The notes: a model not told the origin generated them from the sequence alone. A stretch of 64,000 nucleotides of DNA from Shewanella mangrovi (GCF_000753795.1 NZ_JPEO01000002.1:372001-436000), one strand, 5' to 3'; shown: positions 54,551 through 63,861, numbered from the stretch's first letter. Made by a program: numbers and translations.

Positions 54551-54655
54551 TGGTACATTAGCCAACATTAATTTTGCTGCAATTTACGGCGATAACAAAT
54601 CTTTTAACAGTCTTATATCTCGCCGATTGTATGCTCGTCTAACACAGGAGTTATT

Positions 54656-55138
54656 GTGTCTACCTTGACTATTCGCCCAGCCACGATCGCCGATGCCGCC
54701 ACCATTCACCACTTTATTGTCGAACTGGCAACCTACGAAAAAGCCGCACATGAAGTGTTGGCTTCAGTGTCCGATATCGAATCTTCACTGTTTGGCGAGC
54801 ACTCTAGCACGCAGGCAGTGATTGCCAGTCTCAATGATGAGCCAGTTGGTTTTGCCGTGTTCTTTTACAATTACTCCACTTGGTTAGGCAAACACGGCCT
54901 CTACTTGGAAGACTTATATGTGTCTCCCGAGTATCGTGGTATTGGTGCAGGCAAAACCTTAATTCGCCATCTTGCAAAACTGGCAGTCGAAAAAGGCTGT
55001 GGCCGCTTTGAGTGGAATGTGCTGGACTGGAATGAACCCGCGATCAAATTTTATCAGTCTATCGGCGCCAAAGCGTTAGATGAATGGGTGGGTTACCGTC
55101 TGACAGGTGACGCATTAAAAGAGTTTGCCATGGGATAA
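54656..55138 (+). CDS. GNAT-family N-acetyltransferase
   Basis: 160 residues from GTG 54656 with AGGAG upstream. The acetyl-CoA-binding motif A is LYLEDLYVSPEYRGIGAGKTLIRHLAKLA (R/Q-x-x-G-x-G/A pattern as RGIGAG), with GCGRFEWNVLDWNEPAIKFYQSIGA as motif B. It resembles diamine/amino-acid acetyltransferases, but the acceptor is unknown. The gap to the next gene is only 38 bp. Confidence 0.93.
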   Translation: MSTLTIRPATIADAATIHHFIVELATYEKAAHEVLASVSDIESSLFGEHSSTQAVIASLNDEPVGFAVFFYNYSTWLGKHGLYLEDLYVSPEYRGIGAGKTLIRHLAKLAVEKGCGRFEWNVLDWNEPAIKFYQSIGAKALDEWVGYRLTGDALKEFAMG

Positions 55139-55176
55139 TGCCCACGTTACTTAGCTAACAGCAAGGAACCGAAACG

Positions 55177-55488
55177 ATGACAGCAAAGCAATTATGGTAC
55201 CGCCGGATAGTGCTGATATTACTACTGCTACTAACGCTTGTTGTTTTGGGTTTCTTGGCCAATGAGGCACATAACGAGGTCTATTACCTTTGCGGTAACT
55301 TTACCCCGGGTGTGCCTTATGCAAGCGTGATCGAACAGTTGGACACCAGCAATCTATCTGACTATACCATTGAACAACTCGACCATGGGAAACGCATTAC
55401 GCATAGCAGTGCGCTCAATTTGCACCTGTTCCAATGTAAGATTGAGATTGCAGATAACGGTTTAGTCACATCAGCAACCTACCAATAG
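55177..55488 (+). CDS. Single-pass membrane protein of unknown function
   Basis: 103 residues. An N-terminal signal-anchor helix (about 9-28, VLILLLLLTLVVLGFLANEA) is followed by an extracytoplasmic-looking domain with two Cys (YLCGNFTPGVPYAS and LFQCKIEIADNG). No family is recognised. It follows the GNAT gene closely. Confidence 0.6.
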   Translation: MTAKQLWYRRIVLILLLLLTLVVLGFLANEAHNEVYYLCGNFTPGVPYASVIEQLDTSNLSDYTIEQLDHGKRITHSSALNLHLFQCKIEIADNGLVTSATYQ

Positions 55489-55621
55489 TTATTTCGGCTC
55501 GAATGACGGATACGCTGGGCATGTAGACAGAACTGAGTATGGTTCGAGAGTAAAACCCGATTAACAGCTGACTGAAAACCACTAACGGTTACCAACACCA
55601 GACTTTAAAAGGAGTTAAAGT

Positions 55622-55999
55622 ATGTTTTGGCAAATGTGTTTTTGGCTACTCGCCGCCCTTATCATCCTGCCGCTGCCATTTAAGCTATATGAGTACGCCA
55701 CAGGCAAAGATGACAGTCCCCGTATTGTCAAAATTGAGGAGATGACCAACGCCCTATTTTTAGGCATTGGCCTCATCGCTTTTTACGGTTTTATCCACCA
55801 GCAGTTATTTCTGAGTAAAACCTTCTGGCAAGCTTGGCTTGTTATCGCGGTCGTTTGGTCTATTCTGTCGCTGTTTTGGTCGCCCAAGCTAAACTACGCG
55901 ACTCAGGTGCTAGGTAAAAAAGGGATGTATATTGGTGCGATCATCGGCGTCATCATCACCTTACCGCTTTTAATCGCGGTCTATCTGTATGCGTTTTAA
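55622..55999 (+). CDS. Multi-helix membrane protein of unknown function
   Basis: 125 residues with about four hydrophobic helices (4-20, 44-62, 70-88, 102-122) and a charged loop YATGKDDSPRIVKIEEM. AAAAGGAG precedes the ATG. No recognised family. Confidence 0.62.
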   Translation: MFWQMCFWLLAALIILPLPFKLYEYATGKDDSPRIVKIEEMTNALFLGIGLIAFYGFIHQQLFLSKTFWQAWLVIAVVWSILSLFWSPKLNYATQVLGKKGMYIGAIIGVIITLPLLIAVYLYAF

Positions 56000-56057
56000 T
56001 TCAGACGTTCTGGTGTTGCGCACGCTTTTTCAAACGTCATAATGCGATCGTTTACGC

Positions 56058-56078
56058 GCTAAGTTAGGACGACTTAGC
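56058..56078. repeat. Short hairpin in GFA leader
   Basis: GCTAAGT-TAGGACG-ACTTAGC, a 7-bp stem, lies 23 bp before the second GFA gene start. Possibly a leader hairpin; role unknown. Confidence 0.35.
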
Positions 56079-56100
56079 CATTGATGCGAAGGAAACAACG

Positions 56101-56511
56101 ATGGAACAACCACATCAAGGTTCATGTTTGTGTGGCAGCGTCAGCTACGAACTCAACGGCGAATTTAAGGCGTTCTATTTATGCCACTGTCGCCGCTGCC
56201 AAAAAGATACCGGGTCAGCTCATGCTGCCAACCTGTTCGCTCAAAACGCCAGTCTTAATTGGACCCAAGGCGCCCAGTTTGTACAAACCTTTCAGTTGCC
56301 CAATAGCCTACATGTGAAAAGTTTTTGCCGACAATGTGGCGCAGCACTGCCAACAGCGACTGGCGATATTGTGGTAGTGCCAGCCAGTAGCCTTGATAGT
56401 CCCCTCCCCATGATGCCGACCGCCAAAATTTTCGTTGGCGACGGCGCGGAATGGGCAAAGAACCTGGCGCAGCTACCATGCTTTGACACATTGCCAACGG
56501 CGGTAAGTTAG
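56101..56511 (+). CDS. GFA-family (DUF636) zinc protein
   Basis: 136 residues. The Cys patterns SCLCGSVSYELNG, CHCRRCQKDTGSAHA and FCRQCGAALPTATG mark the GFA fold and its two zinc sites. It differs from the GFA gene at 43207 in sequence, so it is not a recent duplicate. Formaldehyde-glutathione adduct formation is known for only a few members. AAGGAA precedes the ATG. Confidence 0.9.
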   Translation: MEQPHQGSCLCGSVSYELNGEFKAFYLCHCRRCQKDTGSAHAANLFAQNASLNWTQGAQFVQTFQLPNSLHVKSFCRQCGAALPTATGDIVVVPASSLDSPLPMMPTAKIFVGDGAEWAKNLAQLPCFDTLPTAVS

Positions 56512-56704
56512 CCTCGCGGATAACACTATATTGAGGGTAAAACGTAATTTTGGCAGCCATATGTAAAGTGGAACAACTCGCTGTTTTAGTTGTGTATAAT
56601 TACGTTACAGCAAGGAAAATGCTTTCTGTTACCGCGCTTCAGCACACGAGCTCCAGCGCATCAATTTGAGTACGCTACAGTTAGATTTGCGAAAGGGAAA
56701 TACT

Positions 56705-57004
56705 ATGTCCGAGAATATTCTTCAGTCTTCAAAAGCGACGCTGCAACGAGGTGCTATCCATGCCGATGGTCAACTCACTGTCACTGCGACAGACGTGACG
56801 TTTGTGCCTTTTAATCAGCAGTTCGGCCTTGGTCCGTACTCTTTTTCCCGTGGCTCAATTGCAAATGCGTGTGCATCAACTGCCAAAGCCGGTGGCCTGT
56901 TACCAATCTCGACTGATGCCATCAAAATCAGCCTCGACGATGGAGAAGTCTACGAGTTTATTCTGGCCAATACGGCGCAGTGGCTGCAGACACTAAATAG
57001 TTAA
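56705..57004 (+). CDS. Small beta-rich protein of unknown function
   Basis: 99 residues from ATG 56705 with AAAGGGAAA upstream; a further in-frame ATG at 56666 is less well placed. No membrane helix. The pattern of short strands (GQLTVTATDVTFVPFNQ, DAIKISLDDGEVYEFILANTAQWLQTL) resembles a GRAM/PH-like fold, with low certainty. Upstream, 56512-56704 has no gene. Confidence 0.6.
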   Translation: MSENILQSSKATLQRGAIHADGQLTVTATDVTFVPFNQQFGLGPYSFSRGSIANACASTAKAGGLLPISTDAIKISLDDGEVYEFILANTAQWLQTLNS

Positions 57005-57032
57005 TCATCACAACGCACTACGGGAGCTGTTC

Positions 57033-57353
57033 ATGTCAAAGCTCACTCAAGAACTACTGTCGACTGAAATGGCCCCGTGGCGGAAGAAGGCTCTATTTGC
57101 ACTGATATTACTGCTGAGTGTGCTGCCCTTCGTTATTCTCTACAACACAGTCAAACCCGAGGCTGATTTTGGTTGGTGGCAATTACGCAATTTTATCGGC
57201 CTCGCTCTGTTTCAAGCACTCGCTCAAATCGCGCTTGGCTGGTACCTCTTGCGTAATAAAATACCGAACTACGTAATGTTGGCCGTGATATTAATGGCGA
57301 TGTCATTTCAAATATGTTTTGGCATCAGCGTAGTGCTGCTTGCTAATGCATAA
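57033..57353 (+). CDS. Small three-helix membrane protein
   Basis: 106 residues with hydrophobic helices at about 20-40, 50-68 and 78-100. GGAG upstream. It overlaps the open frame of the following gene but the likely start of that gene (57376) is 23 bp beyond its stop. No family is recognised. Confidence 0.62.
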   Translation: MSKLTQELLSTEMAPWRKKALFALILLLSVLPFVILYNTVKPEADFGWWQLRNFIGLALFQALAQIALGWYLLRNKIPNYVMLAVILMAMSFQICFGISVVLLANA

Positions 57354-57375
57354 AACGGCATTCACGGTAACGAAA

Positions 57376-57840
57376 ATGATCAAGATACAAAGGTACAGCG
57401 CTCACCAAGCCGATGAAATAGCAAGGTTGTTTCACTTGGCTGTGCATGCAATTGATTCATCAATCTACAACCAAGCACAAAAGAACGCATGGGCGCCAAC
57501 ACCGATTGACTATCAACGTTGGCGCGCCAGACTTGCGCAAAAACAGCCACTTGTGGCCATGATTGAAGACCGCATCACGGGATTTATTGAATTGGATGGC
57601 GATGGCCATATTGATTGCACTTATACCCATCCCGACTTTCAAAGGCGTGGTGTGGCTGCGGCATTATTTGAGCAGCTCTTGCAGGAAGCCAAACAACGCC
57701 AACTCAAGCGTCTCTATGTGGAAGCCTCATTGCTAGCAAAGCCCTTTTTCGAACAGCGTGGGTTTAGCCTGATTAAGCAAAATCAGGTACAACGAAATGG
57801 CGTTAGTCTGGTGAATTTCTCTATGGAAAAACAGCTCTAA
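57376..57840 (+). CDS. GNAT-family N-acetyltransferase
   Basis: 154 residues from ATG 57376; the frame also has an ATG at 57340, which would overlap the preceding gene. The acetyl-CoA motif is DCTYTHPDFQRRGVAAALFEQLL (Q/R-x-x-G-x-A), followed by KRLYVEASLLAKPFFEQRGFSL, typical of YafP-like acetyltransferases. The acceptor is unknown. It is a second, separate GNAT gene in this stretch. Confidence 0.9.
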   Translation: MIKIQRYSAHQADEIARLFHLAVHAIDSSIYNQAQKNAWAPTPIDYQRWRARLAQKQPLVAMIEDRITGFIELDGDGHIDCTYTHPDFQRRGVAAALFEQLLQEAKQRQLKRLYVEASLLAKPFFEQRGFSLIKQNQVQRNGVSLVNFSMEKQL

Positions 57841-57910
57841 TAGCGTATAGCTTAGCGGTGATTGCTAACCCTCATTTTTATGTTAAACCCCATTTTTACA
57901 GGATCTCACT

Positions 57911-58642
57911 TTGGATAAGGTTGTCATTATCACCGGTGCCAGTCGTGGCATTGGCGCGGCAAGCGCAAAACTACTAGCCCAACAAGACTACAAAGTCTGT
58001 ATCAACTACTTAAAAAATGACGAGATAGCGCATTGTTTGTGTGACGAAATCAATCAAACTGGCGGCCGAGCTATGGTTTTCAAAGCCGATGTATCGCAAG
58101 AAGCTGAAGTCAAAGCGATGTTCAGCGCCGTTAAGGCTGAATTTGGCTCCATCACTCACTTAGTCAACAATGTCGGCGTGTTGTTTACCAAGACGAGTTG
58201 CACAGAGATCAGCGCAGAACGCTTTATGCGGGTGATGCAGGCAAATGTGCTGAGCGCTTTTCTTTGCAGCAAAGCCTTTATTGAACAACATCAGGGTTAC
58301 GGCGCCATCGTCAATGTGTCGTCTGCGGCCGCTAGAACTGGAGCGCCTTTTGAATATGTCGACTATGCGGCATCCAAAGGCGCCATGGATTCGTTAACAA
58401 AAGGCTTATCGCTGGAACTTGCGCCGCACAATATTCGCGTCAATGCAGTACGACCTGGTTTTATCGAAACCGATATTCATGCAGATGGTGGTGAGCCCGG
58501 CCGGGTCCAACGTCTGAGTTCGCAGATCCCATTACAACGAGGCGGGACAGCCGAAGAAGTGGCACAATCCATTAGCTGGTTGCTGTCGGATGCCGCATCA
58601 TATGTTACTGGCAGTTTTATTGATGTGGCAGGCGGCAAATAG
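57911..58642 (+). CDS. Short-chain dehydrogenase/reductase
   Basis: 243 residues from TTG 57911, preceded by AGGATC. Cofactor motif TGASRGIGAAS, NNVG at about 88-91 instead of the usual NNAG, and catalytic Y and K in YVDYAASKGAMDSLTKG. The ending SDAASYVTGSFIDVAGG is typical. It resembles FabG-like/sugar-oxidoreductases but lies far from the fab operon. Substrate unknown. Confidence 0.93.
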   Translation: MDKVVIITGASRGIGAASAKLLAQQDYKVCINYLKNDEIAHCLCDEINQTGGRAMVFKADVSQEAEVKAMFSAVKAEFGSITHLVNNVGVLFTKTSCTEISAERFMRVMQANVLSAFLCSKAFIEQHQGYGAIVNVSSAAARTGAPFEYVDYAASKGAMDSLTKGLSLELAPHNIRVNAVRPGFIETDIHADGGEPGRVQRLSSQIPLQRGGTAEEVAQSISWLLSDAASYVTGSFIDVAGGK

Positions 58643-58837
58643 TGCTTCATTTCAACGCCAAGCATTAGCCATTGCGCCAATCATCAACCTTATTCCGATA
58701 GCGTACTTGTTCAATATTTAGTCGCTAATATAGTGATTTTTCCGTATAACAATAGCGTTGCAGCTGAGCAATTGCGGCATCGAACACATTCAGGACAGCG
58801 GCGTTTAATCCGCTGACACATTGGCAGGAGCGAAACG

Positions 58838-59218
58838 ATGGAACGAGTCACTGGCATTGGCGGCGTGTTTATCAAGGCGAATAACCCTGAGCTGCTTAGA
58901 AAATGGTATCAACAGCATCTCGGTATCAACGTAGAGACATGGGGCGGAACGTCATTTCGCTGGGTTGATAGTAGTGGACAACCCATGGCGGGCAGTACTG
59001 TTTGGATGGTGGGTGATGGCGAGTATTTTAAACCCAGTACTGCGCCCTTTATGATTAATTATCGGGTAGCCGATCTTGACGCCCTGCTCGCGGCGCTAAA
59101 AGCCGAAGGCTGCAATGTGATGGATCAAACGGAAACGTCAGAATTTGGCAAATTTGGCTGGGTTATCGACCCGGAGGGCAATAAAGTCGAACTGTGGCAA
59201 CCTCCTGCTGGTCAATAA
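58838..59218 (+). CDS. VOC/glyoxalase-family protein
   Basis: 126 residues with AGGAG before the ATG. It begins GIGGVFIKANNPELLRKWYQQHLGINVE and ends FGKFGWVIDPEGNKVELWQPP, where the Glu is the usual C-terminal metal ligand. The N-terminal His ligand is replaced by Gly-Gly-Val, so the site may be incomplete. It is another single VOC module and ends before a terminator. Confidence 0.9.
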   Translation: MERVTGIGGVFIKANNPELLRKWYQQHLGINVETWGGTSFRWVDSSGQPMAGSTVWMVGDGEYFKPSTAPFMINYRVADLDALLAALKAEGCNVMDQTETSEFGKFGWVIDPEGNKVELWQPPAGQ

Positions 59219-59242
59219 AATAATCCCCATCGCTTAACATGC

Positions 59243-59269
59243 AAAAAGGAACGCGCTACGTTCCTTTTT
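59243..59269. terminator. Terminator after the VOC gene
   Basis: An 11-bp perfect stem (AAAAAGGAACG / CGTTCCTTTTT) with loop CGCTA, between convergent VOC and FMN reductase genes. Confidence 0.92.
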
Positions 59270-59293
59270 CATTATGCATATCAGCTACCCAGG

Positions 59294-59848
59294 TTAAGGC
59301 TTGCTGGCGAACACTGTAAACGACAATAACTGCTTAGCAAGAAACTCGCGGGTATCGTCATCAACGAGCTTACCCTCTTGCACTTTGTTATGAACCTGAC
59401 CAATCATGGCTTCCGGCTTATTCAGCACCCGCGCATCGAAAAACACTAAAATCTGCCGCAAGTGATATTGCATACGAGCGCCACCGACGTTGCCGGGAGA
59501 GGCACTGGCAATCATCACAGGTTTGCCCGCAATCGGCTGAGGACTGCAACGTGATATCCAATCCAAGGCGTTTTTCAATACGCCCGGCACTGAGTAGTTA
59601 TATTCGGGAGACACAATAATAAGGCCGTCTGACTTTGCAATGGCGTCCGCCATTTCTGTCACCACTACGGGCATGCCCTGCTCTTGCACATCGGCATTAT
59701 AGAGAGGAAAGTCACCTATAGAGCCAAGTGCAATGATGTTGGCATTGGCGGGTGCCAACTCAGGTAAGGTCTTGGCGATGGCGGCATTATAAGAGGCTTG
59801 TCGCAAACTGCCGGTCAGCACCACAAAATTCAATTTCTGTTCGCTCAT
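59294..59848 (-). CDS. NADPH-dependent FMN reductase family protein
   Basis: 184 residues, flavodoxin-like fold. The FMN phosphate loop is VLTGSLRQASYNAAIAKTL, and the ring-binding part is VSPEYNYSVPGVLKNALDWISR, both diagnostic for the NAD(P)H:FMN/quinone/azo-reductase group. The exact acceptor is not readable. The following region to 60118 contains the divergent promoter and no clear gene. Confidence 0.93.
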   Translation of the reverse strand: MSEQKLNFVVLTGSLRQASYNAAIAKTLPELAPANANIIALGSIGDFPLYNADVQEQGMPVVVTEMADAIAKSDGLIIVSPEYNYSVPGVLKNALDWISRCSPQPIAGKPVMIASASPGNVGGARMQYHLRQILVFFDARVLNKPEAMIGQVHNKVQEGKLVDDDTREFLAKQLLSFTVFASKP

Positions 59849-60118
59849 GATTATTCCCTATCACTGATTACCTATTGGCTAACATCCAACATGTCGCCTG
59901 TGCATGCAAGTTAAATTCCCCTTCACTAAGATGGCTTGCTCGGCCTTAACCACGCAAAACGCCGACATTATTGGCCATTTGGTTAACAAAAATACAATTT
60001 CGTGATTGCTGGCGCGTAGATTTAAGTTGTGAGCGCTTATGGCCGCCTGAACAAATACGATACACTGACATTTCAATTTGTTAGCACATTGGAGCTGACG
60101 TATTACTTGGTTACCGGC

Positions 60119-61342
60119 ATGACCCGACAACGAATTATTCCTCACCTATTGCCATCACTTGTTTTGCTTACGTTAGCAACAGTCGCCACACTGTTTAACC
60201 AGCAACTTCAGCCGCAATGGATAACCCCACTGATCTGGTCGCCCTATATTTTGGTCATTATTGGGGCGGCGCTGGCGCTGCAATTTGCTAAGCGGCAACT
60301 GCTCATCAGTGTGTCACTGACGTTGGTGAATTACTGGCTTATTCGCCATTTTCTGCAAGCCCCGATTGATGAGCCACAAGTGCGCTATGTGTATACGCTG
60401 TTGGTGATAGGACTGCCAGTATTGATGCTGCTTAACCAAAGCGTTACTGAGCGCGGACTCACCCACCCCAATAGCGTGGTGATTGCTGGGCTGGCATCTA
60501 TGACAATCGGTATTGCCTCTGCCAGCTACATTCTTAACGGTGCCGCTTTGCTGCAATGGCTCGACCAATACTTTCTGCCTCGCAGCTACGATGGGCTGCT
60601 GATCAGCAGCAATGGGTTACTGCTGTCAGTACTGCTACTTACGCTTAGTCTCGCGCTGCTGCTCTGGCATAAAACAACGATTCACGCGGGTTTGTTTTGC
60701 GTCATGTTAGCCAATTTGATCCCGCTTTATTGCTTAGATATCGCCTACATCTCCAGTATTTTCTGCACGACGGCAGTGCTTATCGCCTTAGCAACAGGCA
60801 TCAAAACCTCCCATGATTTAGCCTATCGCGATCCACTTACTGGCCTTAATGGCCGCCGCAAACTGTTTGAACGTTTGGCCAGTCTGTCGCGTCGTTATTC
60901 CTTAGCGATGTTGGATATCGACCATTTTAAGAAGTTTAACGATACCTACGGCCACGATGTTGGTGATGATGTACTGGCGATGGTCGCCAGTAAGATCGCT
61001 GAAGTACGTGGTGGTGGCGAAGTTTTTCGTTATGGCGGTGAAGAGTTCACCCTGATTTTCAGTTCTAGGAATAAAGAGGACGCCAAAGCTTATCTGGACG
61101 AAGTACGAGAATTGATTGCCAATACGCCATTTGTTGTGCGCGACCGTAGCAAGCGTAAAACAGCGTCAGCAGAACAACGTAACAAAGGCAGCCAACGGCA
61201 TAAGAAAGTACAAATCACCGTAAGTATTGGCGTATCAGAATACAGTGCCGAACAAACTAAGCCGGAACAGATTATTAAGGCTGCGGACAAGGCGCTCTAT
61301 CGCGCCAAAGAACAGGGCAGAAACTGCGTTATCGTTGGCTAA
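60119..61342 (+). CDS. Membrane-bound diguanylate cyclase
   Basis: 407 residues from ATG 60119; the frame is open to 60029 and the true start is uncertain, with a TTG at 60107 better spaced from a GGAG. Six or seven membrane helices span about 1-230. The GGDEF domain begins YRDPLTGLNGRRKLFERL and has the active site RYGGEEFTLIF. A preceding RxxD site is not visible (EVRGGGEVF). A positively charged insertion (VRDRSKRKTASAEQRNKGSQRHKK) splits the domain. It makes cyclic di-GMP in response to an unknown membrane signal. Confidence 0.9.
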   Translation: MTRQRIIPHLLPSLVLLTLATVATLFNQQLQPQWITPLIWSPYILVIIGAALALQFAKRQLLISVSLTLVNYWLIRHFLQAPIDEPQVRYVYTLLVIGLPVLMLLNQSVTERGLTHPNSVVIAGLASMTIGIASASYILNGAALLQWLDQYFLPRSYDGLLISSNGLLLSVLLLTLSLALLLWHKTTIHAGLFCVMLANLIPLYCLDIAYISSIFCTTAVLIALATGIKTSHDLAYRDPLTGLNGRRKLFERLASLSRRYSLAMLDIDHFKKFNDTYGHDVGDDVLAMVASKIAEVRGGGEVFRYGGEEFTLIFSSRNKEDAKAYLDEVRELIANTPFVVRDRSKRKTASAEQRNKGSQRHKKVQITVSIGVSEYSAEQTKPEQIIKAADKALYRAKEQGRNCVIVG

Positions 61343-61446
61343 CTTGATGTTAAGCTACTGTCTCTGTAACGATTTCTCACGTTAGCTGTGCTCCACAGCG
61401 TAATAGCTAGCGGCTTTAGGTTTCGCCTGCGGCGATGGAGGTGGTT

Positions 61447-63105
61447 GTGTATTCCGAGCAATTAATGATGCTGCTCGCCGTGCTTGAACGCGCAGCATTA
61501 ATGCTAATGGCGCTGTTCTTTCTTACCCGCACCAGTCATTTTCAACGCATTTTTCAAAATCAGAACCGCCATCCACTTGAGCTCGCCTTCATTTCGCTAC
61601 TGTTCGTATTGTTTGCCGTATTCAGTACCTATACCGGCATCAAGGTGGAAGGTTCGCTGGTCAACGTGCGCATTATTGCCATCGTGTCTGGCGGCTTACT
61701 GTTTGGGCCAGCAGTCGGCATTCCTGCCGGCATTATCTCTGGCGTGCATCGTTATCTGATTGATATTGATGGCCCCACCTCTATCCCCTGTTTAATTTCC
61801 AGCATCACCGCCGGATTGCTGTCGACATGGCTTTTTTATCGTTGTCGTCGTGAACGGCTTTGGAGCTGGGGTATTGCCTGCGGTATGTTGTGCGAAATCC
61901 TCACCATGTCGTTGATTGTATTGCTCGCCAATAATCGCCAGCTAGGGTGGGATATTGTGTCCGCAATCGCCTTTCCGATGATTATCGGCACTATCAGCAT
62001 CGGTTTGATCATCTTGTTGGTGCAGACACTGGATAACGAAAATGAGCGCATCGCGGGTCAGCAAGCCAAGCTCGCGCTCGATATTGCCAATAAGACCCTG
62101 CCCTATTTTCGCGAGAATAACCGGAGTTCACTGCGCAGTATATGTCAGATTATTCGTGAACATATCCATGCTGATGCGGTGGCCTTCACCGATACCCAAA
62201 ACGTGCTGGCGTATGTCGGCCACGCCGAGGAGGACTATTGGCAGCATTATCGCGGTATGAGCAACGTTACACGGCAAGTGGTGGAAACTGGCGATATCAT
62301 TATCAATAACGGCATTGATTACGCTGACTTCCACTCGCTGCTGATTATTCCACTGCGGGAAAACGATAAGGTCACAGGCACACTCAAAATCTATTACATT
62401 CACCAAAACCGCATTACCGACTCCCTGAAAGAGATGGCGATTGGCTTATCACACGTGATTTCTACGCAAATCGAAGTGTCGCGTATGGATAACTTGCGAC
62501 AGATGGCGGCCAAAGCTGAGTTTTCCGCGCTGCAAAACAAGATTAATCCGCACTTTTTGTTTAATAGCCTCAACGCCATTTCCTCGTTAATTCGTTTACG
62601 CCCGGATGAAGCGCGGCAACTTATTTCCAACTTAGCCGACTTTTTGCGGTTTAACTTAAAACGCAACGAAGAGCTGATTGATATTCAAGAAGAATTAACG
62701 CAAGTGAGTGACTATGTTGCCATTGAAAAGGCGCGTTTTGGGCGCAAATTAACGGTGAGCTTTGATGTCGATGATGTGCATCCCAAAATCCCCGCGTTGC
62801 TATTACAGCCACTGGTAGAAAACGCCATTTTGCATGGCATTCAACCTCTCAAAGGCGCTGGCGAAGTGCATATTGCCATTAAACAGCAAGCTAGCGGTGA
62901 TATTCAGGTGAGCGTGCTAGATACTGGCAAAGGTATTGATGAAGAAGTGATTGACGGACTTTATAACGACCAAGTGCCGAGTGATCATATCGGCCTAATG
63001 AACGTTCACGAGCGCGTTAAGCTAATGTATGGTCATGGCCTCATCGTCACACGTCTTAAGCCCGGCACCTCCGTCTCGTTTGTCATTCCGCAGGATAAGG
63101 TATAA
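61447..63105 (+). CDS. LytS-type (BtsS-like) sensor histidine kinase
   Basis: 552 residues from GTG 61447, which has GGAGG five bases upstream; an ATG at 61435 would start inside that ribosome-binding stretch. The N-terminal five-to-six-helix 5TMR-LYT module (TYTGIKVEGSLVNVRIIAIVSGGLLFGP) is followed by a GAF-like domain (about 220-340) and the HisK_internal domain with the phospho-His in LQNKINPHFLFNSLNAISSL. The ATPase follows, with LVENAILHGIQPL and DTGKGI. The overall plan matches E. coli BtsS, a pyruvate sensor; its ligand here is unknown. The regulator starts 2 bp downstream. Confidence 0.93.
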   Translation: MYSEQLMMLLAVLERAALMLMALFFLTRTSHFQRIFQNQNRHPLELAFISLLFVLFAVFSTYTGIKVEGSLVNVRIIAIVSGGLLFGPAVGIPAGIISGVHRYLIDIDGPTSIPCLISSITAGLLSTWLFYRCRRERLWSWGIACGMLCEILTMSLIVLLANNRQLGWDIVSAIAFPMIIGTISIGLIILLVQTLDNENERIAGQQAKLALDIANKTLPYFRENNRSSLRSICQIIREHIHADAVAFTDTQNVLAYVGHAEEDYWQHYRGMSNVTRQVVETGDIIINNGIDYADFHSLLIIPLRENDKVTGTLKIYYIHQNRITDSLKEMAIGLSHVISTQIEVSRMDNLRQMAAKAEFSALQNKINPHFLFNSLNAISSLIRLRPDEARQLISNLADFLRFNLKRNEELIDIQEELTQVSDYVAIEKARFGRKLTVSFDVDDVHPKIPALLLQPLVENAILHGIQPLKGAGEVHIAIKQQASGDIQVSVLDTGKGIDEEVIDGLYNDQVPSDHIGLMNVHERVKLMYGHGLIVTRLKPGTSVSFVIPQDKV

Positions 63106-63107
63106 GC

Positions 63108-63857
63108 ATGAAAGCGATTATTGTTGAAGATGAACCGCTGGCGCTGGAAGAACTGCAGTACATCATTCAAAAGCATAGCCATATCGATGTGGTGGAGACC
63201 TTTGAAGATGGGCTCGACGCCTTTAAATATCTGCAAACCCAGCAGGTCGATGTGGTGTTTCTCGATATCAATGTGCCGTCAATTGACGGCATGTTACTGG
63301 CGCGCAATATCCATCAATTTGCCGTAAAGCCGTTTATTGTGTTTACCACAGCACATAAAGATTTTGCCGCAGAGGCGTTTGAAATAGAGGCGTTTGATTA
63401 CATTCTCAAACCCTTCAATGAACGTCGTATTGAAGGGGTACTCAACAAGCTAGAAAGTACATCAAATACAGGCGCTACTGCGCCTGCTGCGGTAGCAACT
63501 GCAACGGCCAGCACTGTGTCTGTCGCGAATACCAAAGTGAACCTTAACAAAGGCGATCGCATCTTTGTAACCGATACAGACGCCATCTACTACATCGAAG
63601 CCGATGAGAAGCTCACTCATGTGTTCACCAAAGATGAAGAGTTTGTGCTGACTATGACCATCAGCGAATTTATCGACAAACTCCCCGCGGAGCAGTTCTT
63701 TCGTAGCCACCGTTCCTACTGCATAAACCTCAGCAAGGTGCAGGAGATTATCCCGTGGTACAACAGCACCTACATGGTGAAACTGTTTGATATTGAGCCG
63801 CAGATCCCGGTCAGTCGTAGCCGTATTAAGGCGTTTCGCGAATTAATGCATCTGTAA
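63108..63857 (+). CDS. LytTR-type (BtsR-like) response regulator
   Basis: 249 residues. The receiver domain has VEDEP (7-10), D53 in VVFLDINVPSIDG and LKPFNERR. A Thr/Ala-rich linker (about 120-145) joins the LytTR DNA-binding domain with IYYIEADEKLTHVFT and FFRSHRSYCINLSKVQEI. Two-bp spacing to the kinase supports a coupled pair. In E. coli, BtsR activates a pyruvate transporter gene; the membrane protein encoded downstream on the opposite strand may or may not be its target. Confidence 0.95.
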   Translation: MKAIIVEDEPLALEELQYIIQKHSHIDVVETFEDGLDAFKYLQTQQVDVVFLDINVPSIDGMLLARNIHQFAVKPFIVFTTAHKDFAAEAFEIEAFDYILKPFNERRIEGVLNKLESTSNTGATAPAAVATATASTVSVANTKVNLNKGDRIFVTDTDAIYYIEADEKLTHVFTKDEEFVLTMTISEFIDKLPAEQFFRSHRSYCINLSKVQEIIPWYNSTYMVKLFDIEPQIPVSRSRIKAFRELMHL

Positions 63858-63861
63858 AAAA

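Noticed and set aside
53386..59218. Integron cassette array
   Set aside because: Gaps lack the R-Y-Y-Y-A-A-C / G-T-T-R-R-R-Y core pattern with imperfect inverted repeats, and no integrase is present.
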